From JBBQYD01 sp942493075 (GTDB taxonomy: Bacteria > Verrucomicrobiota > Verrucomicrobiia > Limisphaerales > UBA8199): 64,000 nucleotides of DNA. Of this stretch, positions 1-7,407 are shown in pieces. Location of the stretch: positions 5,952,001 through 6,016,000 of the forward strand of contig OW818681.1 in the NCBI GenBank assembly GCA_942493075.1, written 5' to 3'. Position 1 is the stretch's first letter. Each line of letters opens with the position of its first letter. The position numbers and the translations under genes are program-made. The notes beneath the pieces were generated by a model. It saw only the letters and a program-made list of their open reading frames with translations, made no database searches and was not told the DNA's origin.

Positions 1-786
1 GAGGGTGGCCAGCGCTTCGCCTTCGACTTCTTCCGCAATGATCAGGAGCGGCTTGCCCACTTTGGCAACCTTCTCCAGAATCGGGAGGAGGTCCTTCAGG
101 CTGCTGATCTTCTTCTCGTAATTGAGGATGTAAGCGTCTTCCAGGCGGACTTCCATCGCTTCGGCATTCGTGACGAAGTACGGAGAGAGATAGCCCTTGT
201 CGAACTGCATGCCTTCGACCACTTCGAGGGTGGTGTCGATCGACTTGGCTTCTTCGACTGTGATCGTGCCGTCTTTGCCGACCTTATCCATCGCTTCAGC
301 GATGATCTCGCCAATGGTGGTATCCCAGTTGGCGGACACGGTGGCGACCTGCTTGATCTCTTCCTTGTCCTTGACCTTCTTGGCGATCTTGTCGAGCTGT
401 TCAACAGCGGCGCCCACAGCCTTGGTGATGCCGCGTTGGATGCCGATCGGGTTCGCGCCGGAGGTCACATACTTCAGGCCTTCGCGGAAAATCGCTTCGG
501 CGAGCACGGTGGCCGTGGTCGTTCCGTCGCCCGCTGCGTCGCTCGTCCTGCTGGCGACTTCGCGCACCATCTGGGCGCCCATGTTTTCATAGGGATCTTC
601 CAGTTCGATCTCCTTGGCCACGGTCACACCGTCTTTGGTGACAGTGGGGGAGCCGAATTTCTTGTCGAGAACGACGTTGCGGCCCTTGGGTCCGAGAGTG
701 GCGGAAACCGCCTTGGCCAGTTTGGAGACACCCTTGAGCAGGGTCTGACGAGCTGCCTCGTCGAAAATCAATTGTTTAGCTGCCAT
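1..786 (-). CDS. groEL: Chaperonin GroEL (60 kDa), N-terminal part, cut by the window edge
   Basis: Cytosolic ATP-dependent chaperonin that folds proteins in a double-ring cage capped by GroES. About 262 N-terminal codons are present out of a usual ~545; the rest lies beyond base 1. The start ATG is at 784-786 and the protein begins MAAKQLIFDE. The ATP-site block GDGTTTATVLA and the conserved LGPKGRNVVL are readable, so the equatorial domain and part of the intermediate/apical domain are present. groES ends 37 bases upstream on the same strand, the normal groESL operon order. I see no strong Shine-Dalgarno before the ATG. Identification is certain; the missing C-terminus is due only to the window limit. 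Confidence 0.97.
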   Translation of the reverse strand, partial: MAAKQLIFDEAARQTLLKGVSKLAKAVSATLGPKGRNVVLDKKFGSPTVTKDGVTVAKEIELEDPYENMGAQMVREVASRTSDAAGDGTTTATVLAEAIFREGLKYVTSGANPIGIQRGITKAVGAAVEQLDKIAKKVKDKEEIKQVATVSANWDTTIGEIIAEAMDKVGKDGTITVEEAKSIDTTLEVVEGMQFDKGYLSPYFVTNAEAMEVRLEDAYILNYEKKISSLKDLLPILEKVAKVGKPLLIIAEEVEGEALATL

Positions 787-823
787 AAATTTCTGTGTCT
801 ATACGGGGTTTGAGTTATTTCAC

Positions 824-1117
824 TTAGTCGAGCACGGCCAGGATATCTTCGGAGTTCAGGATCTTGTATTCCTTGCCGTCGATCTTGATTTCCGTGCCAC
901 CATACTTGCTAACCAGCACGCGGTCGCCCTTCTTCACTTCGAAGGGAACTTTCTTGCCGTCGTCATCCGTCTTGCCGGTGCCCAGCGCCACAACGACGCT
1001 TTCCATGGGTTTTTCTTTGGCGGTATCCGGGATGATGATTCCGCCCTTCTTAACTTCCTTCTCTTCGGCGGGTTCAACGAGAACGCGATCACCGAGAGGT
1101 TTAATGTTTAGTGCCAT
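824..1117 (-). CDS. groES: Co-chaperonin GroES (10 kDa)
   Basis: Heptameric lid of the GroEL chamber, cytosolic. The protein is 97 residues, the family's usual length, beginning MALNIKPLGDRVLVEP, with the mobile loop segment KEKPMESVVVALG and the C-terminal KYGGTEIKIDGKEY. An in-frame ATG further upstream (1171) would add 18 residues not found in the family, so the ATG at 1117 is chosen. It lies between dnaK (132 bases upstream) and groEL (37 bases downstream), all on the minus strand. The leader carries two hairpins (1161-1183 and 1203-1234) that may separate it from dnaK transcription. Confidence 0.97.
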   Translation of the reverse strand: MALNIKPLGDRVLVEPAEEKEVKKGGIIIPDTAKEKPMESVVVALGTGKTDDDGKKVPFEVKKGDRVLVSKYGGTEIKIDGKEYKILNSEDILAVLD

Positions 1118-1135
1118 ATTTAGTTTTCTGGTTGT

Positions 1136-1183
1136 TTTTGATTTTTCGGTTGAATCAAAATCCCGCCGCATAAAGCTGCGGGA
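1136..1183 (-). terminator. Possible dnaK terminator / groES leader stem-loops
   Basis: Read on the minus strand, a 6-bp arm TCCCGC pairs with GCGGGA (1161-1166 with 1178-1183) and is followed by TTTTGATT. A second inverted repeat, TTTTGATT/AATCAAAA (1136-1143 with 1153-1160), lies immediately after it. The first hairpin plus short T run could terminate dnaK transcripts; the second falls in the groES 5' leader. Function is inferred from structure only. Confidence 0.4.
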
Positions 1184-1202
1184 AAATTGTCAAATCAGCG
1201 CG

Positions 1203-1234
1203 CGCGTAACCGGCCGTTGCCAACCGGTTACGCG
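1203..1234 (-). terminator. 11-bp inverted repeat just after dnaK
   Basis: Perfect inverted repeat CGCGTAACCGG / CCGGTTACGCG with a 10-base loop, 15 bases downstream of the dnaK stop codon. There is no T run directly after it, so it could be a processing or mRNA-stability hairpin, or part of a terminator with the stem-loop at 1161-1183. Confidence 0.45.
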
Positions 1235-1249
1235 TGCAGGCGCCGTGCC

Positions 1250-3193
1250 TTATTTCTTGTCGTCCACCACTTCGGCGTCAATGATCGGACCCTCGTCCTT
1301 CTTGCTGCCCTTGGCGTCCGCCCCCGGCTCGGCTTGCGGTCCTTGGCCGCCCGCTTGTTGCTGGGCTGCGCGAGCTTGTTCGCCCGCGTTCTTATAAAGT
1401 TCCGTCGAGGCCGCCTGCCAAACGGTATTGAGTTTCTCTGTCCCGGTGCGGAGTGCTTCCAGATCGCTGCCCTTCAGCGCTTCCTTCAGCTCATTGACCG
1501 CGCTCTGGATCTTTTCCTTCTCGCCAGCCGGCAGCTTGTCCCCATTATCCTTGATCAGCTTCTCCGAGCGATACACCGTGTTATCGGCGTCGTTACGGAC
1601 TTCGACCTCCTCCCGGCGCTTCTTATCGTCATCCGCGTGAGCCTCGGCGTCTTTGCGCATGCGCTCCACCTCGTCTTTGCTCAGCCCGCTGCTTGCGGTG
1701 ATCGTGATCTTTTGTTCCTTACCTGTGCCCAGGTCCTTGGCGCTTACGTGCAGCATGCCGTTGGCATCGATGTCGAATGTGACCTCGATCTGCGGCACTC
1801 CGCGCGGCGCGGGCGGGATATCAGTCAACTGAAACTTGCCGATCGTCTTGTTGTCTCGCGCGAATTGCCGTTCACCCTGGAGCACGTGGATTTCCACACC
1901 AGGCTGGTTATCCGAGGCCGTGGAGAAAATTTCCGATTTCCGCGTGGGGATCGTGGTATTGCGCTCGATCAGGCGTGTGAACACCCCGCCCAGTGTTTCA
2001 ATACCCAGTGAGAGCGGCGTCACATCCAGCAACAGCACGTCTTTGACTTCGCCCTTGAGCACGCCGGCTTGAATCGCAGCGCCAATCGCCACTACTTCGT
2101 CCGGGTTCACGCCCTGATGCGGGGTCTTGTTGACCATCTGGTGTGCGGTCTCAACAACCTTCGGCATGCGCGTCATACCACCAACCAACACCAACTCGTC
2201 GATTTGGCGCGCATCCAATCCGGCATCTTTCAAACAAGCGCGGGTTGGGATGATCGTGCGCTCGAACAGCTCATCGCAAATCTGCTCCATCTTCGCGCGG
2301 GTCAGCTTCATGCTGATGTGTTTTGGCCCGCTGGCATCCGCCGTGATGAACGGCAGGTTGATCTCATAAACTTGTGAGCTGGACAACGCGATCTTCGCCT
2401 TCTCGGATTCCTCCTTGATGCGTTGCAGAGCGTCGGGCTGCTTGCGCAGATCCATGCCGTTCTCGCGTTTGAATTCGTCGAGAATGGTATCCATGATCCG
2501 GCCGTCCCAATCGTCACCACCCAGATGGGTGTCGCCGTTGGTGGCCTTCACTTCGAACACGCCATCGCCGATTTCCAGCACGGAGATATCGAATGTGCCG
2601 CCGCCCAAGTCATAGACAGCGATCTTCTCATCTTTCTTCTTATCGAGACCGTAGGCGAGCGAAGCTGCCGTCGGTTCGTTAATGATGCGGAGCACTTCGA
2701 GCCCGGCGATGCGCCCGGCATCTTTGGTCGCCTGGCGCTGGGAGTCGTTAAAGTAAGCCGGCACGGTGATCACCGCTTGAGTGATGGTTTCCCCCAGGCG
2801 CATTTCAGCGTCCGATTTAAGCTTGGCCAGAATCATGGCCGAGACTTCAGCGGGGCTGTACTGCTTGGGCTTGCCTTCGACTTCCACCTCCACGTAAGCG
2901 TCACCGTTCGGGCCGGGCACAACCTTGTAAGGGACGCGTTTGCGTTCCTCTTCCACTTCGGAATACTTGCGCCCCATGAACCGCTTGATGGAGTAAACTG
3001 TATTGCGCGAGTTGGTAATGGCCTGCCGCTTGGCAGCATCACCCACGAGCCGCTCGCCAGTCTTGGTGAAAGCCACGACCGAAGGGGTAACACGACGCCC
3101 CTCGGAGTTCTCGAGCACCAGCGGTTCACCGCCTTCCATGACCGCCATGCACGAGTTAGTTGTTCCTAAATCAATACCAAGTACTTTTGCCAT
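1250..3193 (-). CDS. dnaK: Molecular chaperone DnaK (Hsp70)
   Basis: Cytosolic Hsp70 chaperone: an ATPase domain controls a peptide-binding domain. The 647-residue product starts MAKVLGIDLGTTNSC (phosphate-1 motif), has AVYDLGGGTFDISV (phosphate-2) and VLVGGMTRMPKV (adenosine motif), the substrate domain around DVTPLSLGIETLGG and a Gly/Gln-rich tail ending in EVVDDKK. An in-frame ATG five codons upstream exists, but AGGAG sits 6 bases before the ATG at 3193, so that start is chosen. No dnaJ, grpE or hrcA is adjacent; groESL follows on the same strand. The ribosome-binding site lies in a hairpin (3195-3227), suggesting translational control. Confidence 0.98.
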   Translation of the reverse strand: MAKVLGIDLGTTNSCMAVMEGGEPLVLENSEGRRVTPSVVAFTKTGERLVGDAAKRQAITNSRNTVYSIKRFMGRKYSEVEEERKRVPYKVVPGPNGDAYVEVEVEGKPKQYSPAEVSAMILAKLKSDAEMRLGETITQAVITVPAYFNDSQRQATKDAGRIAGLEVLRIINEPTAASLAYGLDKKKDEKIAVYDLGGGTFDISVLEIGDGVFEVKATNGDTHLGGDDWDGRIMDTILDEFKRENGMDLRKQPDALQRIKEESEKAKIALSSSQVYEINLPFITADASGPKHISMKLTRAKMEQICDELFERTIIPTRACLKDAGLDARQIDELVLVGGMTRMPKVVETAHQMVNKTPHQGVNPDEVVAIGAAIQAGVLKGEVKDVLLLDVTPLSLGIETLGGVFTRLIERNTTIPTRKSEIFSTASDNQPGVEIHVLQGERQFARDNKTIGKFQLTDIPPAPRGVPQIEVTFDIDANGMLHVSAKDLGTGKEQKITITASSGLSKDEVERMRKDAEAHADDDKKRREEVEVRNDADNTVYRSEKLIKDNGDKLPAGEKEKIQSAVNELKEALKGSDLEALRTGTEKLNTVWQAASTELYKNAGEQARAAQQQAGGQGPQAEPGADAKGSKKDEGPIIDAEVVDDKK

Positions 3194-3227
3194 AATAGCT
3201 CCTGCCAATAAAAATCCAAGGAGCTAT
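3194..3227 (-). promoter_or_regulatory. dnaK leader hairpin masking the ribosome-binding site (candidate RNA thermometer)
   Basis: On the dnaK mRNA, ATAGCTCCT (3219-3227) can pair with AGGAGCTAT (3195-3203) across a 15-base A/T-rich loop, giving a perfect 9-bp stem. The 3' arm contains the dnaK Shine-Dalgarno AGGAG and ends two bases before the ATG. Hiding the ribosome-binding site in a meltable stem is the design of heat-shock RNA thermometers. The pairing is seen directly; the thermosensor role is inferred. Confidence 0.5.
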
Positions 3228-3518
3228 AAGCAGGTGCGGTGCCATAGAGGAACAGATTGATACATGTTACTGGTGTACATCGCCTTACATTCCGAAAGGC
3301 CATAACAGCAGTCGATTCTCCCTCTCAGAATGTGCGCCATACTGACTCAAGGTGTGGGTTCTGAGCGCCCATATGGCACAGTTACCGTGAACGTGAACTT
3401 CCGCCGGGATGCTCGGGCGATGCTAATACTTCCCATGCTCTCCGTGTCCCGTCCATGCCCACAGAAACCCCACAAAAAACCTGTTCGCTCATGCATTCAG
3501 TGTCCATATATCCATTGA
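3228..3518. other. Divergent intergenic region between dnaK and the sigma-factor gene
   Basis: About 290 bases without a credible gene. It must hold the dnaK promoter (minus) and the promoter of the gene starting at 3519 (plus). I find no CIRCE operator (TTAGCACTC-N9-GAGTGCTAA) and no clear sigma-70 or sigma-32 consensus, so no promoter is called. Confidence 0.5.
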
Positions 3519-5090
3519 ATGATTAGCGACGACATGGCCCTGGTGCGGGAATATGCTCAGAATAATTCCGAGCGAGCCTTCTCCACTCTCGTCTCGCGCC
3601 ACGTCAACCTGGTCTATTCGGTCGCTTTGCGCCAAACCCACAACCCTCATCTGGCGGAAGAGATCACTCAGAGTGTATTTATTGTTCTCGCTCGCAAGGC
3701 AGGGTCCTTGAATCCCAAAACCATTCTTCCGGGCTGGCTGCATCGCACCGCCCGCTTTATCTCCGCTGACACACTAAAGATCCAGCGGCGCCGTCATATT
3801 CGCGAACAGGAGGCCCACATGCAATCCACCCCACACGAGCCGGACTCCACCGCCTGGAACGGCATCGAACCCCTGCTTGACGAAGCATTGGGTTGTCTCG
3901 GAGAAAAAGAGCACGACGCCGTCGTGCTGCGCTTCTTTAATGGCAAAGAACTCAAGCACGTCGGCGAGGCCATGGGTCTAACCGAAGACGCTGCGCGGAT
4001 GCGCGTCAATCGGGGCTTGGAAAAGCTCCGCAAGTTTTTCTCAGCGCGAGGGGTGACGCTATCGACAACGGCAATCGCCGGGGCCGTGGCAGCAAACTCG
4101 GTCCAGGCTGCGCCGGCCGGAATGGCGTGCACCATCGCTGCGGCTGTCATTTCAGGAACTGCAACAACCACTGCGGCGGTCATCGCCGCTATCAAAGGCA
4201 CAACCATGACAACTATCCAAACCACCGCCATAGCGACAGCACTTGCTGCGGCTATCGGAACAGGGGCTTACCAGGGCCATCAAGCGATCAAAGCCCGCAA
4301 TGAAGTCGAGAGCCTTCGTCAGCAGCAGGCCCCTTTGACTGAGCAGATCAAAACGATGCAGCACGAGCGCGACGAGGCAGCTATCCGTTTGGCATCGGCT
4401 TCGAACGAAGTGGCTTTGGCCAACAAAAACGCCAGCGAACTACTGCGTCTCCGCGGCGAGGTCACATTCCTGCGCCAGAAGGCCAAAAGTCTGGAAGCCG
4501 ATGTCAAAGCGGGGGTGGAGTTTGAATCTGCCGCAACGGCGTCCACATCGAATACTCCGCCGGTAAATTTTTTCCAATCATCATGCAAGGCCAGGATAGC
4601 TTGGAACGAGCCCGTTGTCGTTGGAGGCTGGAGAACACCCGGCGGTAAGCGCGCGCTCGTGATTGCTCAGCCCTCTCAGGGGAACGACTCAGATGAAAGC
4701 ATCAACATCAAGGCTTTTATTGTCGAGTGCACCGAGGATGCAGCCGTATCTTACGGCCTGGCTCAATTCATTCAGGATGAGGGAGGCGCCACCAAACCAG
4801 CGACATTGAGCAGCGACCTGTTTGAGACTCTGACTGAGAAGGGCGGAAGTGGGATCGATCTCTACAACAAAGCATCGGTCACAACCTTGAGCGGTCGGCA
4901 AACCCAAATCCAATGCATTACTGGCATGCAGAAATCGCTTTCCGGAGAGGATATCCCCCTGGGCCCAACTGTAGATATCCTTCCGAAAATCGCCGAGGAT
5001 GGGAAGAGCCTGGATATGGATGTTGTCACGTCTGTGACTTATCCGACGCCACCTCCCAAAGCACCTGAGCGAAACCAAAGTTCACAGTAA
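3519..5090 (+). CDS. ECF-type sigma factor with membrane/coiled-coil/secretin-like C-terminal extension
   Basis: The first ~170 residues are a sigma-70 family ECF protein: region 2 (about 15-90, with AEEITQSVFIVLARK) and region 4 (about 115-172, with DAARMRVNRGLEKLRKFF), expected to direct RNA polymerase to specific promoters. Unlike a normal ECF sigma (~180 aa), the protein continues to 523 residues: an Ala/Thr-rich hydrophobic stretch at about 178-248, probably one or more membrane segments, a predicted coiled coil at about 255-330, and a C-terminal domain. Near the end, ASVTTLSGRQTQIQ followed by GPTVDILPKIAEDG resembles the beta-rich core of secretin-like proteins. No anti-sigma gene is adjacent. 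Start at 3519; an ATG at 3534 is an alternative. The target promoters are unknown. Confidence 0.85.
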   Translation: MISDDMALVREYAQNNSERAFSTLVSRHVNLVYSVALRQTHNPHLAEEITQSVFIVLARKAGSLNPKTILPGWLHRTARFISADTLKIQRRRHIREQEAHMQSTPHEPDSTAWNGIEPLLDEALGCLGEKEHDAVVLRFFNGKELKHVGEAMGLTEDAARMRVNRGLEKLRKFFSARGVTLSTTAIAGAVAANSVQAAPAGMACTIAAAVISGTATTTAAVIAAIKGTTMTTIQTTAIATALAAAIGTGAYQGHQAIKARNEVESLRQQQAPLTEQIKTMQHERDEAAIRLASASNEVALANKNASELLRLRGEVTFLRQKAKSLEADVKAGVEFESAATASTSNTPPVNFFQSSCKARIAWNEPVVVGGWRTPGGKRALVIAQPSQGNDSDESINIKAFIVECTEDAAVSYGLAQFIQDEGGATKPATLSSDLFETLTEKGGSGIDLYNKASVTTLSGRQTQIQCITGMQKSLSGEDIPLGPTVDILPKIAEDGKSLDMDVVTSVTYPTPPPKAPERNQSSQ

Positions 5091-5310
5091 CAGAAGCCCA
5101 TAATCGCGGGAATCGGCCCACGGCCATAGATCGATAGCCCCGCCCCCAACAACGCCGCGTGAGGTTACGCGGCCTTCACAGTGCCTGATTGCGCACTTGG
5201 CATCACACGTGAGTCGTTCTTAGTGGCGATGTCACCGGGGGCTCTTCTGTGGTGTCCGTGTGCCGTCCGTGCTCACACAAGTTCCACGCCACCCCTGTCG
5301 GACGCGGCTT
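5091..5310. repeat. Intergenic gap with a GTCCGTG-type dispersed repeat
   Basis: No gene seen. Bases 5254-5277 carry CCGTGTGCCGTCCGTGC followed by TCACA, also found at 34694-34717 and in shorter form at 62751-62769. The downstream TCCACGCCACCCC is also shared with the copy near 34720. This is a member of a dispersed repeat family of unknown role. Confidence 0.6.
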
Positions 5311-7332
5311 GTCGAGGTAGGGACGCGGGTTACCCGCGCCCCCCTCACAGATCCCGGCGGGCAGTTTTCCTGCACCGGGCTCTTCAGATCAACTCGCTCT
5401 CGCATTCGCCATTGGTTGTTTCCATGTCCGGGAGAAGTGTGCCAGACGCTGGCAGTAACTCAGTTCCAACTGGCAAGGCATGCAGCCGTTCTTTTCCACA
5501 ATGCGCGGGGGCGGCACTTGGAAACGCTCCAGCAGCCGATTGACCGCTGGCCATCTCAGGCTCTTTCGCTGACTCCGCCGGTTGAGCCATTTGTACAGTG
5601 CCCGGCAGGTCTCATCATAGAGGAGTTTCATACGGCGAGAGTTGCCGATGATTCCATAGTAATTCCACGTCCCTTGCAGCTTTGCCTTCAATGTTTTCAT
5701 CAATAGGCGCAGCTTCTGGTGACGCTGTTCTTTGATCCAGTCTTTCATCCTCTGCATGGCCGCCTGATGCTTCTTGGTGGCCGTGCGTCGTTTAACCCTT
5801 GGTTTGCCTTTCCGGTCCGCTTCCCAGTAAAACTCGAACCCTAAAAAGTCAAACCTCCCATTGTGTGGCCCGCCATTGCGGCCAAAACGTATCGTCTTGG
5901 TTTTGTCGGGTGCCACCTCCAGCCCAAACTGAGCCAGTCGTTCTTTCAGTGCCTTTTCGAAGGCTTCGGCTTCATGCCGATACTCAAAGCTCGCCACAAA
6001 GTCATCCGCATAGCGGACCATTCGACAGCGCCCTTGTTGCTTGGGTTTGACCACGCGTTCAAACCATAGATCCAGCACATAGTGCAGGTAGATATTTGCC
6101 AGCACAGGCGAAACTACTCCGCCTTGGGGTGTTCCAGTCTGAGGATGTATCACCTTCCCATCCTCTTCCAGTATCCCTGCCCGCAGCCATTTGCGGATCA
6201 GGTTTACAAACGCTCCATCAGCGATTCTTTCCTCCAACATCCGCTCCAACCAGTCCCATTGGATATTGTCGAAAAATCCTTTGATGTCTGCTTCCACTAC
6301 GAAGTTGTGTCCGCCAAACTGCAACTCGTCCGTCAGGGCTTTGATCGCCGCGTGGGCGCTGATCCCTGGCCGATACCCATAGCTGCACGGCAGAAAGTTC
6401 TCTTCATAGATTGCCAGCAGGATTTGCGTCGCCGCCACTTGCAGCAGCTTATCCTCCAGCACCGGTATTCCTAAGGGACGGAATTTTCCGTTCCCCTTCG
6501 GAATGTACTTCCTCCGCACCAGTCGCGCCCGGTAGGCTTTGCGCCGGAGTCGATCCACCAGATCCGCCAGGTTCGCCTCCAGGTTTCTCTCATATTCCTG
6601 GTACGTGACCTTGTCCACGCCACTGGCTGCGTCCTTCCGCAAGCGGTAGAAACACAGGCGCAAGACGTCCTGATTGATCATCCGATACAGCCCTCCGAAC
6701 CGGTAGTGCTTTTGTGTGCATGCCTTCTCAGCTATAGCCCGCAGGGAGGTTTGCCAGTCTTTCTCCGTGGTTCTTACGGGACCGGTTTCCTGTGCAGGCT
6801 GCGTTGCTCTGTGGGACCCTTCCTGAACTTCGGGGCTTGCGCCTTGCCGTCCAATACTATGATCCCATCCGACTCCCGGATCGTCCGAAGGCGCTCCTTG
6901 TCGTTGCGTCCTCGTTCCTGCTTGGCCCTCGCAGTTAGTGCGGCAGGGACCCTCCGGGCCTCCTTCGTTCCGTGCGTCTCCTTCAGTGCCCGCCACGCTC
7001 TTAGACCCCGGCAAGCCCGCCGCGACCTCACCTGTAGCGGTCACTTCGGTTTTGGGTTCGGGTAACGTAACTCCATCCCCACTTGCATTTTCGTTTTTCG
7101 AGGCTGAATTGCTTAAGCGGGATGCGGGTCCCGCTTGCGGCTTGCACTTTACCGCAGGTACGCTTCCCAACGGGCGTTCCGGCCGGTAAAACCATAAGTC
7201 CACCGGTTCTCTTCCCGCCAGGCAACCTTCGGCTTTTGGATGTTGGTTAGACTCTTCCATTCTTTGTTTTCACTCAGAACTCCGATTGTCTGACAACCGG
7301 ATCAGAGGGACTTTCACCCTCGGATTACGCAC
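5311..7332 (-). mobile_element. Group II intron, copy A (2022 bp)
   Basis: Self-splicing retroelement with its intron-encoded reverse transcriptase. On the minus strand the RNA begins GTGCG at 7332-7328, the group II 5' consensus. A domain V-like hairpin (about 5350-5382) starts GAGCCCGG and ends CCGGGATC, six bases after the reverse transcriptase stop. A domain VI-like hairpin (5311-5348) ends CTCGAC at 5311. A second copy with the same translations in every compared frame lies at 7408-9429. The 18 bases of 5' exon (7333-7350) are shared by both insertions and hold a small palindrome, GCTTC-GT-GAAGC. Boundaries are inferred from consensus ends and the extent of the repeat. Confidence 0.85.
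5389..7260 (-). CDS. ltrA: Group II intron-encoded reverse transcriptase/maturase, copy A
   Basis: Reverse transcriptase that copies the intron during retrohoming and helps it splice. The open frame is 623 codons. The RT core runs from about residue 200 to 480, with RRKYIPKGNGKFRPLGIP, the GTPQGGVVSPVLANIYL block and the catalytic YADD. The maturase (X) domain follows at about 500-590, with GTWNYYGIIGNS. No HNH endonuclease domain follows. The first ~165 residues (Gly/Pro/Arg-rich, from MEESNQHPK) correspond to the intron's ribozyme domains and match nothing I know; the functional protein probably begins near TTEKDWQTSLR, although no standard start codon is there. The N-terminal boundary is therefore uncertain. 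Confidence 0.93.
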   Translation of the reverse strand: MEESNQHPKAEGCLAGREPVDLWFYRPERPLGSVPAVKCKPQAGPASRLSNSASKNENASGDGVTLPEPKTEVTATGEVAAGLPGSKSVAGTEGDARNEGGPEGPCRTNCEGQAGTRTQRQGAPSDDPGVGWDHSIGRQGASPEVQEGSHRATQPAQETGPVRTTEKDWQTSLRAIAEKACTQKHYRFGGLYRMINQDVLRLCFYRLRKDAASGVDKVTYQEYERNLEANLADLVDRLRRKAYRARLVRRKYIPKGNGKFRPLGIPVLEDKLLQVAATQILLAIYEENFLPCSYGYRPGISAHAAIKALTDELQFGGHNFVVEADIKGFFDNIQWDWLERMLEERIADGAFVNLIRKWLRAGILEEDGKVIHPQTGTPQGGVVSPVLANIYLHYVLDLWFERVVKPKQQGRCRMVRYADDFVASFEYRHEAEAFEKALKERLAQFGLEVAPDKTKTIRFGRNGGPHNGRFDFLGFEFYWEADRKGKPRVKRRTATKKHQAAMQRMKDWIKEQRHQKLRLLMKTLKAKLQGTWNYYGIIGNSRRMKLLYDETCRALYKWLNRRSQRKSLRWPAVNRLLERFQVPPPRIVEKNGCMPCQLELSYCQRLAHFSRTWKQPMANARAS

Positions 7333-7350
7333 AGCTTCACGAAGCGCTAC

Positions 7351-7405
7351 TACGCATCACGCGTACTAGCGCCCTGCCCCTCCGCTATCCCACTCCCGCA
7401 CCATG
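7351..7405. other. 55-bp unique spacer between the two intron repeats
   Basis: The 2042-bp repeat units (5309-7350 and 7406-9447) are separated by this 55-bp sequence, which is not repeated on the far side of copy B. It shows that the pair is not a simple head-to-tail tandem duplication. No gene is seen in it. Confidence 0.7.
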
Positions 7406-7407
7406 TT

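Noticed and set aside
1187..3169. Long open frames on the strand opposite dnaK
   Set aside because: They are antisense shadows of a highly biased GC-rich gene; the translations have no signature and the true gene is unmistakable. The same applies opposite ligA, the GH172 genes and the giant protein.
3228..3518. CIRCE/HrcA or sigma-32 control of dnaK
   Set aside because: No TTAGCACTC/GAGTGCTAA inverted repeat and no convincing sigma-32 boxes were found, and hrcA is not adjacent.
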